From positions 49,333,523 to 49,397,522 of the forward strand of contig OX381717.1 in assembly GCA_947462335.1 (NCBI GenBank): a stretch of 64,000 bases of DNA, read 5' to 3'. Of the stretch, positions 24,101-38,300 are shown one piece after another. A program made the position numbers and the translations under genes. The first letter of the stretch is position 1. Every line of letters begins with the position of its first letter. The notes beneath the pieces are model-generated. The model saw only the letters and a list, made by a program, of their open reading frames with translations. It had not been told where the DNA came from and did no database searches. This DNA is from Harmothoe impar (taxonomy: Eukaryota; Annelida; Polychaeta; Phyllodocida; Polynoidae).

Positions 24101-27100
24101 ATCATACCTCTGAACCAAATGGTGCTACTGACCTGTGTACTGTGACGATTATTAGAACTGGCTGGAACTTACACTGGGCTGATAGTGGATGCTCTAAACC
24201 ATTCAGATACCTTTGTCAAATCAGTGGTATGTATTTGAGCAGTTATTTAAACATTATGATTATATATACACACACACACATATATATATGTATATATATA
24301 TATATATACTTTGTGTTAAAGCAGCACAGCTATTTCTTTCAATGTAGATGTTTTTTCCCAAGTGCGCAGCTTGGGCGCTTCTTTTTTATGGTGTATATAA
24401 AAGTAGTGCCAGTGGTATGCACCAAGCCGGGCCACCCATACGACCCAACAACCCTCATCTTTCAGTCAGCAAGACAACAACCCCAATCTGATTAAAAACC
24501 GTGCACAAAACCCTGAGCCAAATTCTAAGACCAATCCTGTTCTATTAAGTGTAGGGCCTTTACCCCCGAAATTTCCAACAGCCGCACCTCCACACATCCA
24601 GGCTATACCCATGCGCCCTCCAGGTGCAATACCGGCACCTGCAGGTGCAATACTGGCACCTGCAGGTGCAATACTGGCACCTCCAGGTGCAATACCGGCA
24701 CCTCCAGGTGCAATACCGGCACCTCCAGATGCAATACTGGCACCTCCACCACTGATGTCACTCCATGTCTACAAGCCCAGAGTATAAAGCAACCTGTCAA
24801 GAACCAGCCTTCCCACCCCCATCCTCCCAGGCAGCAATCACACCCACCTAATCATTGTTTCAGGATGCCTATCGACCCCTGCTGGCAAAGAGTATAAGGG
24901 GTCTTTGAGTACAACTTCATCTGGCTCTCTGTGTCAACGATGGGATTCTCAGACACCGAATCAACACACCTACACTGATCCGGCTTTGTACCCTGATGCC
25001 TCCCTCAGTGATGCTGGTAACTACTGCCGCAACCCAGACTCAGAACCAGGCCCTTGGTGCTACGTTGATAAACCCGTCCGGTTTGAGTTATGTGATATAC
25101 CATTGTGTGGTGAGTTTGAGAGAAAAATAAGATTGTTCAAACATAAATATTGGGGGATTATGATGATTATAGCCCAGAAAAAAGGGACATAGTCAATCCT
25201 AACTATCAAAATCTTCAGGCATATTTCCCTTACAGTAAGTCAATAAGTACTAATGAAAACAACTTTTATAAACACATTGATCCTATTTCCTATTTCAAGG
25301 CAACATATTTCTAGTCAACATTATTTCTAGTCAATGTAAAGATTGTAAACAGCTCACAATCCTAAAAATTGGACAAAATCTCTGAATTTTAAATTTTCTA
25401 TATGATCTCTGTATCGTATAATGGCCTTTTCACCACCATCAGTGTATCTCATCATTTACATAACATTTCTTTTATGATACCAATGTACTAGATATCATGT
25501 TTGGTTCCATTGGGGGAAAAACATCCCAATTAAGAAATACTGGCCAATTTACAAACTTCAATCTTAGATATCAATTCAAATATCATACATCGAACATGGC
25601 ATATCCATAAAATAATCGTATGTACCCAGTAAAATCAATTTCCGAATTTCCTGTCACATAAACAAATTCATACTGAGAAGTAGCATAGATACTGATCTAT
25701 CACTCTAAGTTTTGGTTTATCTCCATATGGAATGGTCAGTTCATAAATAGGTAGAATGATGGCTAAAAATTGGGGATTTCTCCCCAATGCGTGCACCAAG
25801 TGTTGGTATAGATAAGACCCATTGTTCTAAGCTTATAGATAAGTTACTGCAGACCCATCCATAGGGGTCAGTAGCCTAGCACAGCTAGCTGGACACAAAA
25901 TGGACCAAATAAATGGTACACCCCAGAACAATGTACAGTACTAGTGTATTGGTACAGTCTGATTGTATAGGTCAAGGTACATATGAAGAGTTTGGTTCCA
26001 AAACGCAATAAGCGCCAAAATACAAAATCGGGAGAAAATAGGTCAGGTGTATTGTGTAGGGTAAATTGAAAAAAAATTGTGAAAAAAAAAATTGAAAAAG
26101 TATATTTATTTAATAGATAGGGCCTGTCGAAAATTCAGTTTTTTTGCAAAACGCAATAAATCCAAAAGCAGTTTTTTTGCAAAACGCAATAAATCCACCT
26201 CACCAAAGACTGTTTTTGTATGTAGGACTGTTAATTCTTTCATGTTTACGGTCTTAATAAGGCTTTATTGAATACAATCTTGCTCTATATAGTTAATAGC
26301 ATTATTTGAAAATAAAAAAAACTATTTTATCTAGAAAGCATTTGAAATATGGACACAAAAACCATGTTTTATGATTTTTGTGGATTTATTGCGTTTTGCA
26401 AAAAAACTGCTTTTCGGATTTGTTGCGTTTTGCAAAAAAACTAAATTGAGCAAATTAAATCCTATTTCTAAATCAAGGAAAAAAGATGCAAGGATTTTTA
26501 AAAGCTATTTGTTGGTGTTTCATGTATGTCCCACTATACCAAGAAAATTAAATATTGAAAAAAAAATGGCCATAACTGATTTTATGGACATATGCAGAAA
26601 AACTGATTTTGGATTTATTGCGTTTTGCAAAAAAACTGAAAATTGAAATTAAATCATCCTTTTTCTCCTAGAAAAAAAATCCAAAGATTTCAAAAATCGA
26701 TTTCTAGGTATTCTATCTTTTGAACATTAATCATTAGTTATTAAAGAAAAATGCTTTCTATTCACCAATTTGTCAAAATCAAAAATACACTGTTATCTCA
26801 AAACTCATAAAATGGATTTGTTGCGTTTTGCAACGAAACTCTTCATATACTTGATTGTTTCTATCTATTTGTGAGATGCAGTGGGCAAACAGACCACTGG
26901 ACTGTGACCACTAGGTAGGGTTGCTCTGAACTAACCAGTTATGTATAAATATAAATAGCCATACATGTATCATGAGATACAGATGAATACATCCATTTAA
27001 TATAATATAGCAGAACTGTATATGTAACCCGACCTATAGACTTTTCCAAGGTGGTAGTTTATACCAATAACCTATTCCTGTCCCCTACCTGATTAGCATA

Positions 27101-29288
27101 TGAAGAGTTTTGTTGCAAATAGCAACAAATCCATTCCAGAATTACAGCATGTAGTGATTTGTCTAAGGCTACAATATTGGCAATTATAGTGTCTCAGATA
27201 TAATGTGTACTTTAGGGAGGACCTAAAGACATGAGAAATACAATTTTGATGAAAACTTGTTTCAAAATTGCATTAACTTATTTTTTTAAATGGCGCTTAT
27301 TGCGTTTTTGGAACCAAACTCTTCATATATAGACAGGTGAGGGACCCTTGACCAGTTAGTCTGCCACATTTTACACTCCATCATTAGGTGAGGACTTTGG
27401 GAAGGCAGGGTGGGTTTTGCAAAGGGCAGCCCCTTATAGCCATGATGTAAGAATGCCGCCCTGGTACGTAGAAGGACAACATTCATGAAACATCACAATA
27501 AAGGGCACAATGCATTACAGAACAAATCTGCACTACCACTTACAGGAATGATACATACAATGATAATTCATAAATACAGAAATAAGGAGAATCATAATAA
27601 TGTTGATACTAAGGAAAATGTAACCTGCAACTCCACACCTCTGGATTAAAAAGACATTTTCGAATATTTATAGTATTAGGACCCAATATCGAAATATCAT
27701 TTCATACATAGAATTTAAGAACAGAACCACTCTTGACGCCTATATGGACCCCATGTAATGCATATAGACCTTACAGAGAAACACCTTCCTGGAATGTTAC
27801 ATATCCTGCATTCATGCAAATTATATTCATAACTAATCATTGCCATATCTTTTCAGAATTACTTTCAGTAATGAGTAGATTGTAAATCTCATATCCCTTT
27901 CACTGTTTCAGATATGCAGAGACCAACACGTACAGGTAAGGATTGCCTTCGTAAGATGTGTTGCTAACATTTACTTTTGGCCAACAGAGTTCCAGCCATT
28001 TAGTTTTCAGGTAATTTTAATTGTATTGAATCGGGAGCTTTTTATAGTCAGAATTGTTCATGTACGCCACAATACATCAATATTAATCTCATATAACTAT
28101 GGCATGACATTCTTGTCTGCTTTATGGGAAATTGATAAAAGTCTTCCATGTATAATACCTTGGCATGGGTTGCATAGAGGACTTATGAGGGAAAGACACC
28201 ACCAGAGTATCACCTGCATAGTTTCCAAGAACTGTGAATAGGTTGAAGAACTGTAAGCATACAGTGAGTGTAGGCCAGGTCAATCAGACCTGAACTAGGC
28301 TGATCACACAGACCACTTAGGTAAGCTCATGACCCAACTTCAATTTCATCTAAATGCCATGTTATGATAAAAGCTGTTGTTATTGTTTATCCTTTAGTTT
28401 CTACAGACGTCCCATGTGTTGGAGCAGACTTGAGAGTGTTTGGAAGGGGTTGTTACCAGAAGTACACAAACACCAACTTTATGGTGGCCCGCAGCCAATG
28501 TCTCCTGCTCGCTGTGCATGATGATGCTACATTAAAAGCAATCATAGACTTTGTGGGGTGAGTGTATTACTGAATTGCAACCTTCCAATTTGACAATTTC
28601 CTTCTGTGTTGTACAACTGCCTCAAGTGTCCTCAGTGTGATGCTGCCAACCCTGACTCAAGTATGCACAAGTGGGTGTGGCAACTGCAATTGCTGTTGTA
28701 AGACTAAGGGAATGGTAGTTAATATGTGTAATAGAACAAGAGTGTTGGGTTATTAGGGTACTGAGAAGTGACATACTACATGTGTAGCACTATTTCAGTG
28801 ATAGAGCACTGGGAGTCACCATACTACATGACTTTTGCCTCTTTCAGTGCTGACACATGGATTAGCTTGAGTAGGATAGCTGATGGTTCCCCCTGGCAGT
28901 TTGAGGATGGCAGCCCTACCACCTACGCCCTGACAAAGTGGAAGTCTCCACCTACATCAGACAACCATTGTGCAGTGCTCCGGTCAGACTACACAATAGA
29001 AGCAGTCCGATGTTTAACAACCTACGAATATATTTGTGAGTAGCGTGCACAGTTATCTTGTATGTATCTCAGGGTTTTAACACCAAACCAAGCAATTAAT
29101 TTTACAGCTGGGTGGTTAAAATTAATTCATTTGAATACATTTTTTGAGCAATATTATATATATAAAGATAAGTGATATGACTGCTAGTGTTGGACTTGTC
29201 CATGTCATTGACCAAAACCAGCCATATGAAACCTGTATAAACCATGTATCTATATCCAGATCTGAAACCCTGAATACTGTTCAATTCA

Positions 29289-29343
<55 letters not shown>

Positions 29344-29359
29344 GTATATATATATATAC

Positions 29360-29390
<31 letters not shown>

Positions 29391-32300
29391 CCGACAGACA
29401 GACAGACAGACCAACAGACAGACAGACAGACAGACAGAGAAACAGAGACAGAGAGAGACAGAGACAATGACAGAGACAGAGAGACAGAGAGAGACAGAGA
29501 GAGACAGGGAAACAGAGACAGAGACAGAGACAGACAGAGAGAGAGAATATAACATGATCATGCTATAATTGTACACTTTAACCCTTATCTTACAACCTGG
29601 AGTCCAACTGGACCCCAGGCATCTAATTTCTTAGAAGTAGTGTTCCAATTTTTATTTAATTGTCACAAATATTGTGTCATTCAAAATGCCTAGATATCAT
29701 ATGCTGATCCCCAGGAATTATTTTGCTGGAAACAATATAAATGTTTAGGTTAGGAAGAACATTCTGTAAAGAACAAAAAAGGCTAGATGAGATCCTATAC
29801 ATCTGTCTTCTAGTGCTGGCCTATGATCTATTGAAAATGTATGAAATCTGATAAAGATATGTGTCCCTCAAATAGAAAAGACTTTTATTCAGGTACAAGT
29901 TGCCAAGTTTGAACTTCTGGAGGCTAAATACAGCATCAGAGCCATCTAACTGGTTTCTCTGCTGCAGGAATCTGGACGAACACACCCAAAATGACACATT
30001 TTGTTGATTCATAGAAAAAAGAAATTTGGTAGGCATGTAGATATATGATAGATATATAGGCATGTATCTACAATATAAAACAGCAAAAACATAATTTATC
30101 ACTAGACTTTTCGATTGACAACATTTTGTCTTTTTTTTCTCCTGTGAATGGTGTTTGATACACATATTAAAACTGATGATGATGGCATGGTTACGACTTG
30201 TAAAGATGCTTAATATCCTAAGGAATGTACGTTTGCATTTAATCATCATTGTGAAGGAACTTTTACTAGTCTGGGGTCAGGTTGGAACCCATTTAGTATT
30301 AAATGTGATTCTTTTATGTAGTATGATAAGGGCTATTAAAGCTGTTCTGTCAGTTGTGTCTAAAAATATAGCATGGAATGCAAGTATTTAAAGAACAAGG
30401 AATGTGTCTTGCTGATCTCAAAATGCATGCTAGATGGATCATAAATCACCACTTGGTGTCACATCACCTGTCATCCACCCCTAATTCCCCCCCCCCCCCC
30501 CGCACAAGTGAAATCATCATGTTTGACTGTATGTCAATCACACATCAGTGTAATGGTGAAATGGATGTGATGTATTAATGTGTGCCAGTTAAGATTGTAT
30601 ATTTGTTATAAATGAAACAACCTCTTCATTTATTTAATAGAAACCAATGTATGTGTACTTTTATATTTATTGAAAAACCTGTTTAAACACTTTACAAACT
30701 CGAACTTGAAAGAATAAGAACAAGCTCTTGCTGATTCGAGATCCATTTAGTTTTTTGTTCACATGGACAAATGTATCAAATAAGTATTCACATTCTATGA
30801 GAAGCAACATCATACTGGCTAATTAAATACTTAGTTTTATGTCTGATTGTGACCTTCTGCCCTTGTGTTGTAGGTGGACTTGGAACTGCAGGTAGGCAGC
30901 ACTTGTTTATTCTACTTTGACTGAGCTTCCCTGAAAAGTGTCCAAACTGACGGTCTCTTCATGAGTTAGGTGTGAGCTGTATCACATACAACACAATAAC
31001 ACAACCCATTGCCCAACGAGTAAAGGCACAAGAACTTTGGACACATTTAAGTGGAACCCTGTGTTTATCTTATGTTATACTTATCAAATTTGACCCAGAA
31101 AAGACATTTAATCTTATTTAATGGATATCTTGATCACATCTCCCTGCAGAACAGGGCATTTCAGAACAAGATTCAGATTTTGCAAGCTGCAAAAGGAGTC
31201 TCCCTATGCTTAAGTATAGGGATGCTTCTTCACCACCTGAAATAAGTATATATACTTTGATGCATTTTCTAAAATGTAGTAAATGTCTCATACCCGGCCT
31301 CATGCTTTTTTTCTTTATGCTATGACAGTGTCTTGGATTATTTTCTGACAGTTTCAAATAATAGTCAGCAAAGTCTTATTTCATAGCATACACTAGAAAG
31401 TCTTCTGCAGTACCAGAGTCTTGTCTTTCAGCCACCGTAGCTTGTGTTGGGGACAACATGGGCATCTACAATGGGCAGTGTTATGAGAAAAGTCTTACTC
31501 AAGTTAATCATGCCAATGCCACAGTAGATTGTATGCTGCCTTTTGTGCAGTCAGCAGCTGAGGCCCAGTGGATTCATGACTTTGGAAGGTAATAAATCTT
31601 ATCCTTTTATTTGTCAGATATGTACATCAAAGAATCAAGGCTTGTCTCACATGTTAGGCATAATATAAAGTAGAAGCCTGCACAAATGTGTCTCCTTACA
31701 TGATGCTATGAAGTGGACGAAGGTTCAAGTTAATACATGAGGAAGTTGCTTGAAGGCTAGAAGCCAAAAAAACTGATAGCAACTTATTGAAAACCAAATA
31801 TACTTACAAGAATGATCTAATTTGGAAAATACAATTATGAGTCCACATATATTACATTATAAGGCGACCCCTTCTCCAAGACAAAGCCAATTCTGACTTG
31901 AAGCATTATGTAGGCTCCTATTTGTTTATCAGTGCTGGATCATGGCTCGGCCTCCAGCGATCAGATGACAGCTCTCCCTGGCAATTTGAAGATGGCAGTT
32001 CTACAACATATGCACTGTCTGCATGGCAAAGTTCTCATCCAATGTCAGGCAAGCATTGTACCATGCTCAGCTGGACATATGAGATCATGTCAGTGGATTG
32101 CCAAGATTTGAATTACGCTCTCTGTGAGTATAAATGCCTCCTTTTGTTAAATATTACGATGGACAGCAATGCTTTTTGTGCAGATCAAGACTTTTTAATG
32201 CTGCTCAAAGAAAGACTTGTCTCTTTTGTGTAATATATCATCTTCTCCATGATTTCGGGGGATGCACTGCCTTTCCTTTTAGGGAATATATCTAGGGTGG

Positions 32301-35300
32301 TTTTATCATCTGAGAGTATTTGATGTGCTATAGGAGTAAAGTATATTGTAGATGGCTAAATCACAGAGAGGGCATGTGATATTTTAACTCTGGTATACTT
32401 CATGGGTGTTTTTTTGACCCCAAATAATTCAAATGTAAAAAAAAGTTCTCCAATCATTTGGTACTGTCTAATATTTCATATGTCCCTGACTTTTGATTTA
32501 CAATTATAATTTAGTGACATGATTATATTTTCCAGGTTATCGTGGTCGTGCTAGTAAGCTATTTTTCAAATTAATTTAACTTGACAAGATTTTGTTATAA
32601 CTAATGCAGCTTTCCTGGCATAAGGTATAACCATTATAATGACTTAATTAATATAAAAGTGTAATGCTGATGCCTCACTAAGATGGACCATTGCAATTAA
32701 TGTTTGTGAGTAAAATCACTCCTTTGGGATATAATGCTATCCATTCATGCATAGTATGCATGAATGCACCTGTGGAAATATAACAAAAGAGTGTAATAGC
32801 TTACCAGGTATCAGCCACTGCTGTTCTAGGACAGACACCGTCTCCACATTTTTTGCTGAAAGCCACTCGACTCTATAGAGAGGGCTAGCCCCCCAAGTAC
32901 CTGGTACCAACAGGGGAGGCTAGACATTAGGCTTGGGAGTTTGAGAAAATGTCACCAAAAAATGATACCCAGTCTCCACATTTAGCGTAGCTGTATAGCT
33001 CTGCATATCCTTCCGAAACCTACGCACCCAGCATGTAGACGGCTGCTGAGCACAAGGCTGAGGGATGGGGACTGGACACATCCCGTGACCTATGCTATTA
33101 CCCCCATTAACAGAGCTAACTTTAACTCATATATTCTCCTAAATGCCACACAGCACCAACTTGGTACATCTTTATGTATTGAGCAGGAATATTTATCTAT
33201 TGGCTCAAACAGTAGTTTATGGCACTAATTTACCAGAAAGATTACAAATTTGTTTAAATATAGGTCATAGATACAATGGCTCATGCATCTCTGTACAAAA
33301 TGACAGCTAGTCTGTAAGTGCTTTTTTAAATAGCAGTATTGTTCAGTTTCACAAGCCAGCCAGGGAGCCCTTGATAGCTATCACCTGATTAACACATTAT
33401 GCCAACCATATAGCTTTAGCTTTGGGATGTTTTATCCACCTAATTTGCACTGAGCCTTGAATCAACATGTACAACTAGTTGATTAATTTTGATGAACCTC
33501 AATCACTCATTCCTATAGCAATGCACGTCATCATGTATCTGGCACAATTCTAATACTTTGTTCGTGTATTTAACGATTGGTATTGGGATCATCGTCTTTT
33601 TCATGTTTAAGTGGACACACATAAAATTTGTTCATTTAAATGTATTTACTGATCTCGTTTTAAAATAAATTTGTTCATATCAATTGTACATGATATGGAA
33701 GGTCTTATCAGTGTGATTAGATGTGATTTAATTTGTAAGATTATTAAAAGCTACAGCATGGTTTTTCATGTTAATGGGACCCTAGCAACCATGAAAAGTG
33801 ATGTTGTGGGATTGATTTATTGTGCAGGCTATATCAAAACAGCCATTGATTATAGACATATTCTGTTATTTAGGTAAAAGTAGAAATAATGTGTATTTTG
33901 TCTCCCATTCAATAATAATGATTCTACGCTCACTATAACCAATATAGAAACATGATGTTAAGTTTGAAAAATATACTTCTGAGGTTTGGGAATTTCAAGT
34001 TATAATCTATTAGACCCTAATTGGCTGCCACATTGAATTATCGATGAGGTTGAGTGCCAGAATATATGAATTTCTTTTAAAGAAATGGGTTTCCAGTTCT
34101 TATAAACATGCAGCCCCTATTTATGGTTCAGGAAATATTTATTTGATCACAAGGAGTTGATATTTAAGACTTAGCATAATGTATCTTGCAGCCATTTTCA
34201 GCATAAAACACAATTCTGGCATCACAGATATACAATTCAAAATTCAAAAGATGTATTTCTTGGGTGCTGAGGCAGCAATTTATTGCTTCTGCTCTAGTTT
34301 AAATTCCAAGTATAACGGCCTCACGTCACCTTTATTTCAGCACTGGAGTCATCCTACTTGGGGTGCTTTACAGATTCAGCTACAAGAGACCTTGATGGTG
34401 CATCATTCACCCTTAATACAATGACAGTGGAGCTATGTTCTGCCTTATGCAGGCAATCATATCAATATTTTGGTTTGCAGGTATGTTATCATTGTTGTCA
34501 TATGTTAGAACCCCTTAATTCATCTTCAACCCTTCATTTCAGCAGCAAAATCTACTTTGTCTTTTATGGGGGGAGGGCCTTGAGGATTGTTGGCTCCTAC
34601 GGGAAGCGAACCAAATTGGAAAAGCTGTACCATCACTACATGTATGATAGTGTGGACTTAAGTCAATGTTAGTGTTCAATAGTTGAGACTACTCGAGTGC
34701 TAAATAGCTGACTTCGAATATAGTGGTCCTGGTTAATCTAAGTATCATATCTGTACCCTTTATTGTGATTAAAAACTTTACTGTGGTTTCCATGAAGAGT
34801 AAATAATGATCTCATATGGGTTACCTCTATGGTTGTACAGGCTGGTGTAGAATGCTTCTGTGGCAACACCTATGGAGGTCTTGGACAAGAGACTGAGCAG
34901 GGGTGTAGTACACCTTGTAATGGAGATTCGTCTCAAGTGTGTGGGGGCGACTGGAAAAACAGTGTATATCAGATTGACAGTAAGTGTTTCATTCAGTAAG
35001 TGTGTTTTCTCTTCAACAGATAGAACTTAGGTTAGAAGCCAGTGTGGGTAGATTGCTATTTTTTAGATAAACACAATGTTTTTATTTTGATAGCATCCAT
35101 ATGTGTATGCAACTTTTTCAACCCCTCTCACATGTATAAATATGTAGAACATTGATTTTAAAAAGCACAAGCTTAGAATAGGTCAAGGGACCTGCCTCTA
35201 TCATAAACTAAACTACAGGCCATTTTCCACTGACATTAATCAGCTGGGATTCCATCATCATTGGAATGTTCACAATGCTAAACAGAACCAATTTCATCCA

Positions 35301-38300
35301 ATAGATGTAATAATGGCCGATTCCTCCGGTGAATTACATCTAAATACTAACTGGTATAGTAGGCATTAATGAATACCAGAAGGGTTGCAACTTAGCTCCT
35401 AGGCTAAGTTTAAATCAGGGAAGCCAGAAAAAAGCCTTTAGTGGGAGACACCCAAATGTTGGAAGAATCGACTAATATAGCATAGGGTAGATCTATTCTA
35501 GGATAGACACAAGCTTCAAAGTGGGTATATTAGATTTTTCTTTAAACTTGGGCACTAAAATTGGATTAGAGAAAAATCTGAGGGAATTAGGAGGAACAGA
35601 ACAAATTGGAAGTCAAATACATTATTTGTGAACATTCTGACACATTTTAAGGAATCTACTGAACAAATATATTAAATCAATATTGCTCAAATTTTGTCAA
35701 ATCTAATGTTTATTGACACAAGGTGTAATCATTGTGGCAATGTTAAAATGTTGTTTGATTTGAGGGTTGAGTCATCCCCTCATAGTTACAGAGGGACAAT
35801 AACTACTGACATTGGTTGGTATCATACAAAAGATGTTTTAAGAATCAGTCTTGATTCCCTTTATCTAATAATCTCATACTTTTAGATTTGTTAGGGAGTG
35901 GTCATTTTTTAATAACAGGGGGGTGGGTTGACATTTTTTTGGTCCTCCCCCTCAGGCAAGTTGAGATTGAGTGTGGCCGACCCCTTGGACCTATAGTAAC
36001 GGGCAGGCTTTTTCGCTAAAAGGGGTGTAAGTTTTTTGGTGCCCTCCTCAAGAGGGGTCTAAATGTTTTTGGTCCCCCCCCTTCAAGGGGTCCAAATGAG
36101 TTTGGTCCCCCCCAAATCCACCAACCCCCCCCCCCCCTGTTGTTAAAATATGACCACTCCCTTAAGTTTATGATTTACTGAAATAACAGACATAAATAAT
36201 GATGTATATATATATTTGGGAAGTGCCTCACAAGTGTAGCACTGCTGAGTAATATATATGTTGAGCTATTACTTTTGTGCGTTATGAAGTGTGGCTACTA
36301 TAGTTATATTCCAACACTGGTAGTATTTGTCTATTATTTTACTGGAGGGGCTAGTTCAGATGTATAGCTGGTAGGCAGAAGGGTAGGCTCAGTATACCCC
36401 CTGTCTGTTGGGAGGATAGAATAGTTGGGTGCCCTTCACTTAACTCTATCTCCAAGTAAGGGTACTAATGTTTATAAATAAGATATATGCATCATTGGTA
36501 TGATTTCTAGTTGATTCTTGGCCTTGTTACTAACTCTGTCATTCAAGAGTTGCTGCATTCATTATGTACTTATAACATAACTTCATCATCTTCCAGCAGT
36601 TCTATTTTATTTATCAATCCATGGGTGTGACAATAATCCGGGTGAACCAATAAACTGGCATGCAAACTCACAGCCTGATTTGATAACAGTTGTTCCAATT
36701 CATAACAATGAATTTCTAATCAGTAGAGCATTATATCAAATCACTGTCTCCCTTGTCCATCAGGAAGCAAACATGAACACAATATCCACAATGTATCAAC
36801 CATGAATGACAGATTCTCTTTAAATCCCATGGGTTAAACTCTTCGTACTCAACTCACAGAACAACATCCCTGTGGCTTCCAAAAGGCAGTATTGCTAGTC
36901 AATGGAGCCTTTGCTAGTAAAGTATTAGTAATCCAGTATGTGTTTGTTGAGGCACCTTAATCTAAGCATCTTGCCACTGGGTGTGATCTACCGTACTCCC
37001 CTAAAGATCACCGAAATCCGAAATGTCATGTTAGGTTAGATGTCTATTTTCTAATCCCCATCATATACACCACCTCTGGCAGTGTCTCAGCACTAAATCC
37101 TCTTCAAGCAGTCTAGCCTGCTCTCTAACCTCGCACTCCTGCACCGAGCAGCTGCCCCCTAATTTATATGAATTTTACTTATTTCTTTTTATCTGTATTT
37201 CCCACTAGGAGACGCCCTCCATGTAACGGGTCTGGCTCTGCCGCTGCTGCTGCTGCTGCTGACTACCCAGGTTGTCTCCGCCTACTCACCCATATAGGAT
37301 TCCTAACTCCTCCCTGATCTAATGGAGATTTAAACTGTTTTGAGGCCGCTCCTACTTTCTTCATAAGGCACAGCAGGTTTCCACCCCTGCCAGGATTAAG
37401 CCACGCCCCATCTAAATGTGGGAGACTAGGCTCTGCCCCCGACTGATGGGGGCCGCCTCTATTTCTAATGGGTTTTTAAATGCTTCTACTAGCATTTTCT
37501 TGTGTGCTTTGTAATTTCAGTGTGGTTTTGTATATATCTACCTACATTGTATTGTAGCATTACTAAGGTATGTAATGTTTTTGTACCTACATTGTTACCC
37601 ATTTACACACACCTATTTTTTATCATATATCCTTATTTTATTCATATCCCTATTTGGCTGTTGGAGACCCTTTATACCATTAAAAGACTTTGTTTTACCG
37701 TCTCTGTGTTGTTGTTCTAGCCTACTTTACCCCTTCCCCTACAATCTACCCAGCCCAATGTTAAGTATATTATAACATATATGTTAAGTATATTATACTT
37801 GAACATATATATATGTTCAAGTATAATATACTTAACATTATGACACTGTCGTTCCAGCTCCAGTTCCAGCTCCCACTACCACCACCTTACCTCCAAACAC
37901 AACAATGCCTAATGGTGAGTCATGCCCAACTACTGCCACCTAAACTACTGCTACCATTACAAGAACTACCACCAGCACTATGACCGCAGCTGCTACTACC
38001 ACTGATATCACCACTATTACTACCACTAACAGCACCACTACCTATTACTTCTGCAGCTTCTACTACTACGACTGCTACTACTTCAATCACTGTAACGCTT
38101 ACTAACATTACCACAACTACTGCCATTACTCTTGCTCCTAATGTTAATAATTATTTTATAGTTATTTGATGAGATACTCTACACTCTGAAATGCTTGACA
38201 AAATGATTTTTGGGATGAACTTAGGACAACATGAATCCTAGTTATCCTAGATAAGGTGATGATTTCCTTGATGATAGATCCATGAAATTAAAGGTAAATG

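Noticed and set aside
26371..26646. 91-residue Lys/Phe-rich ORF
   Set aside because: Falls inside the non-autonomous inverted-repeat element and follows its internal repeats.
29102..29576. Overlapping ORFs on both strands rich in Ser/Leu/Val or Ile/Tyr
   Set aside because: Translations of TA, GA and GACA microsatellites.
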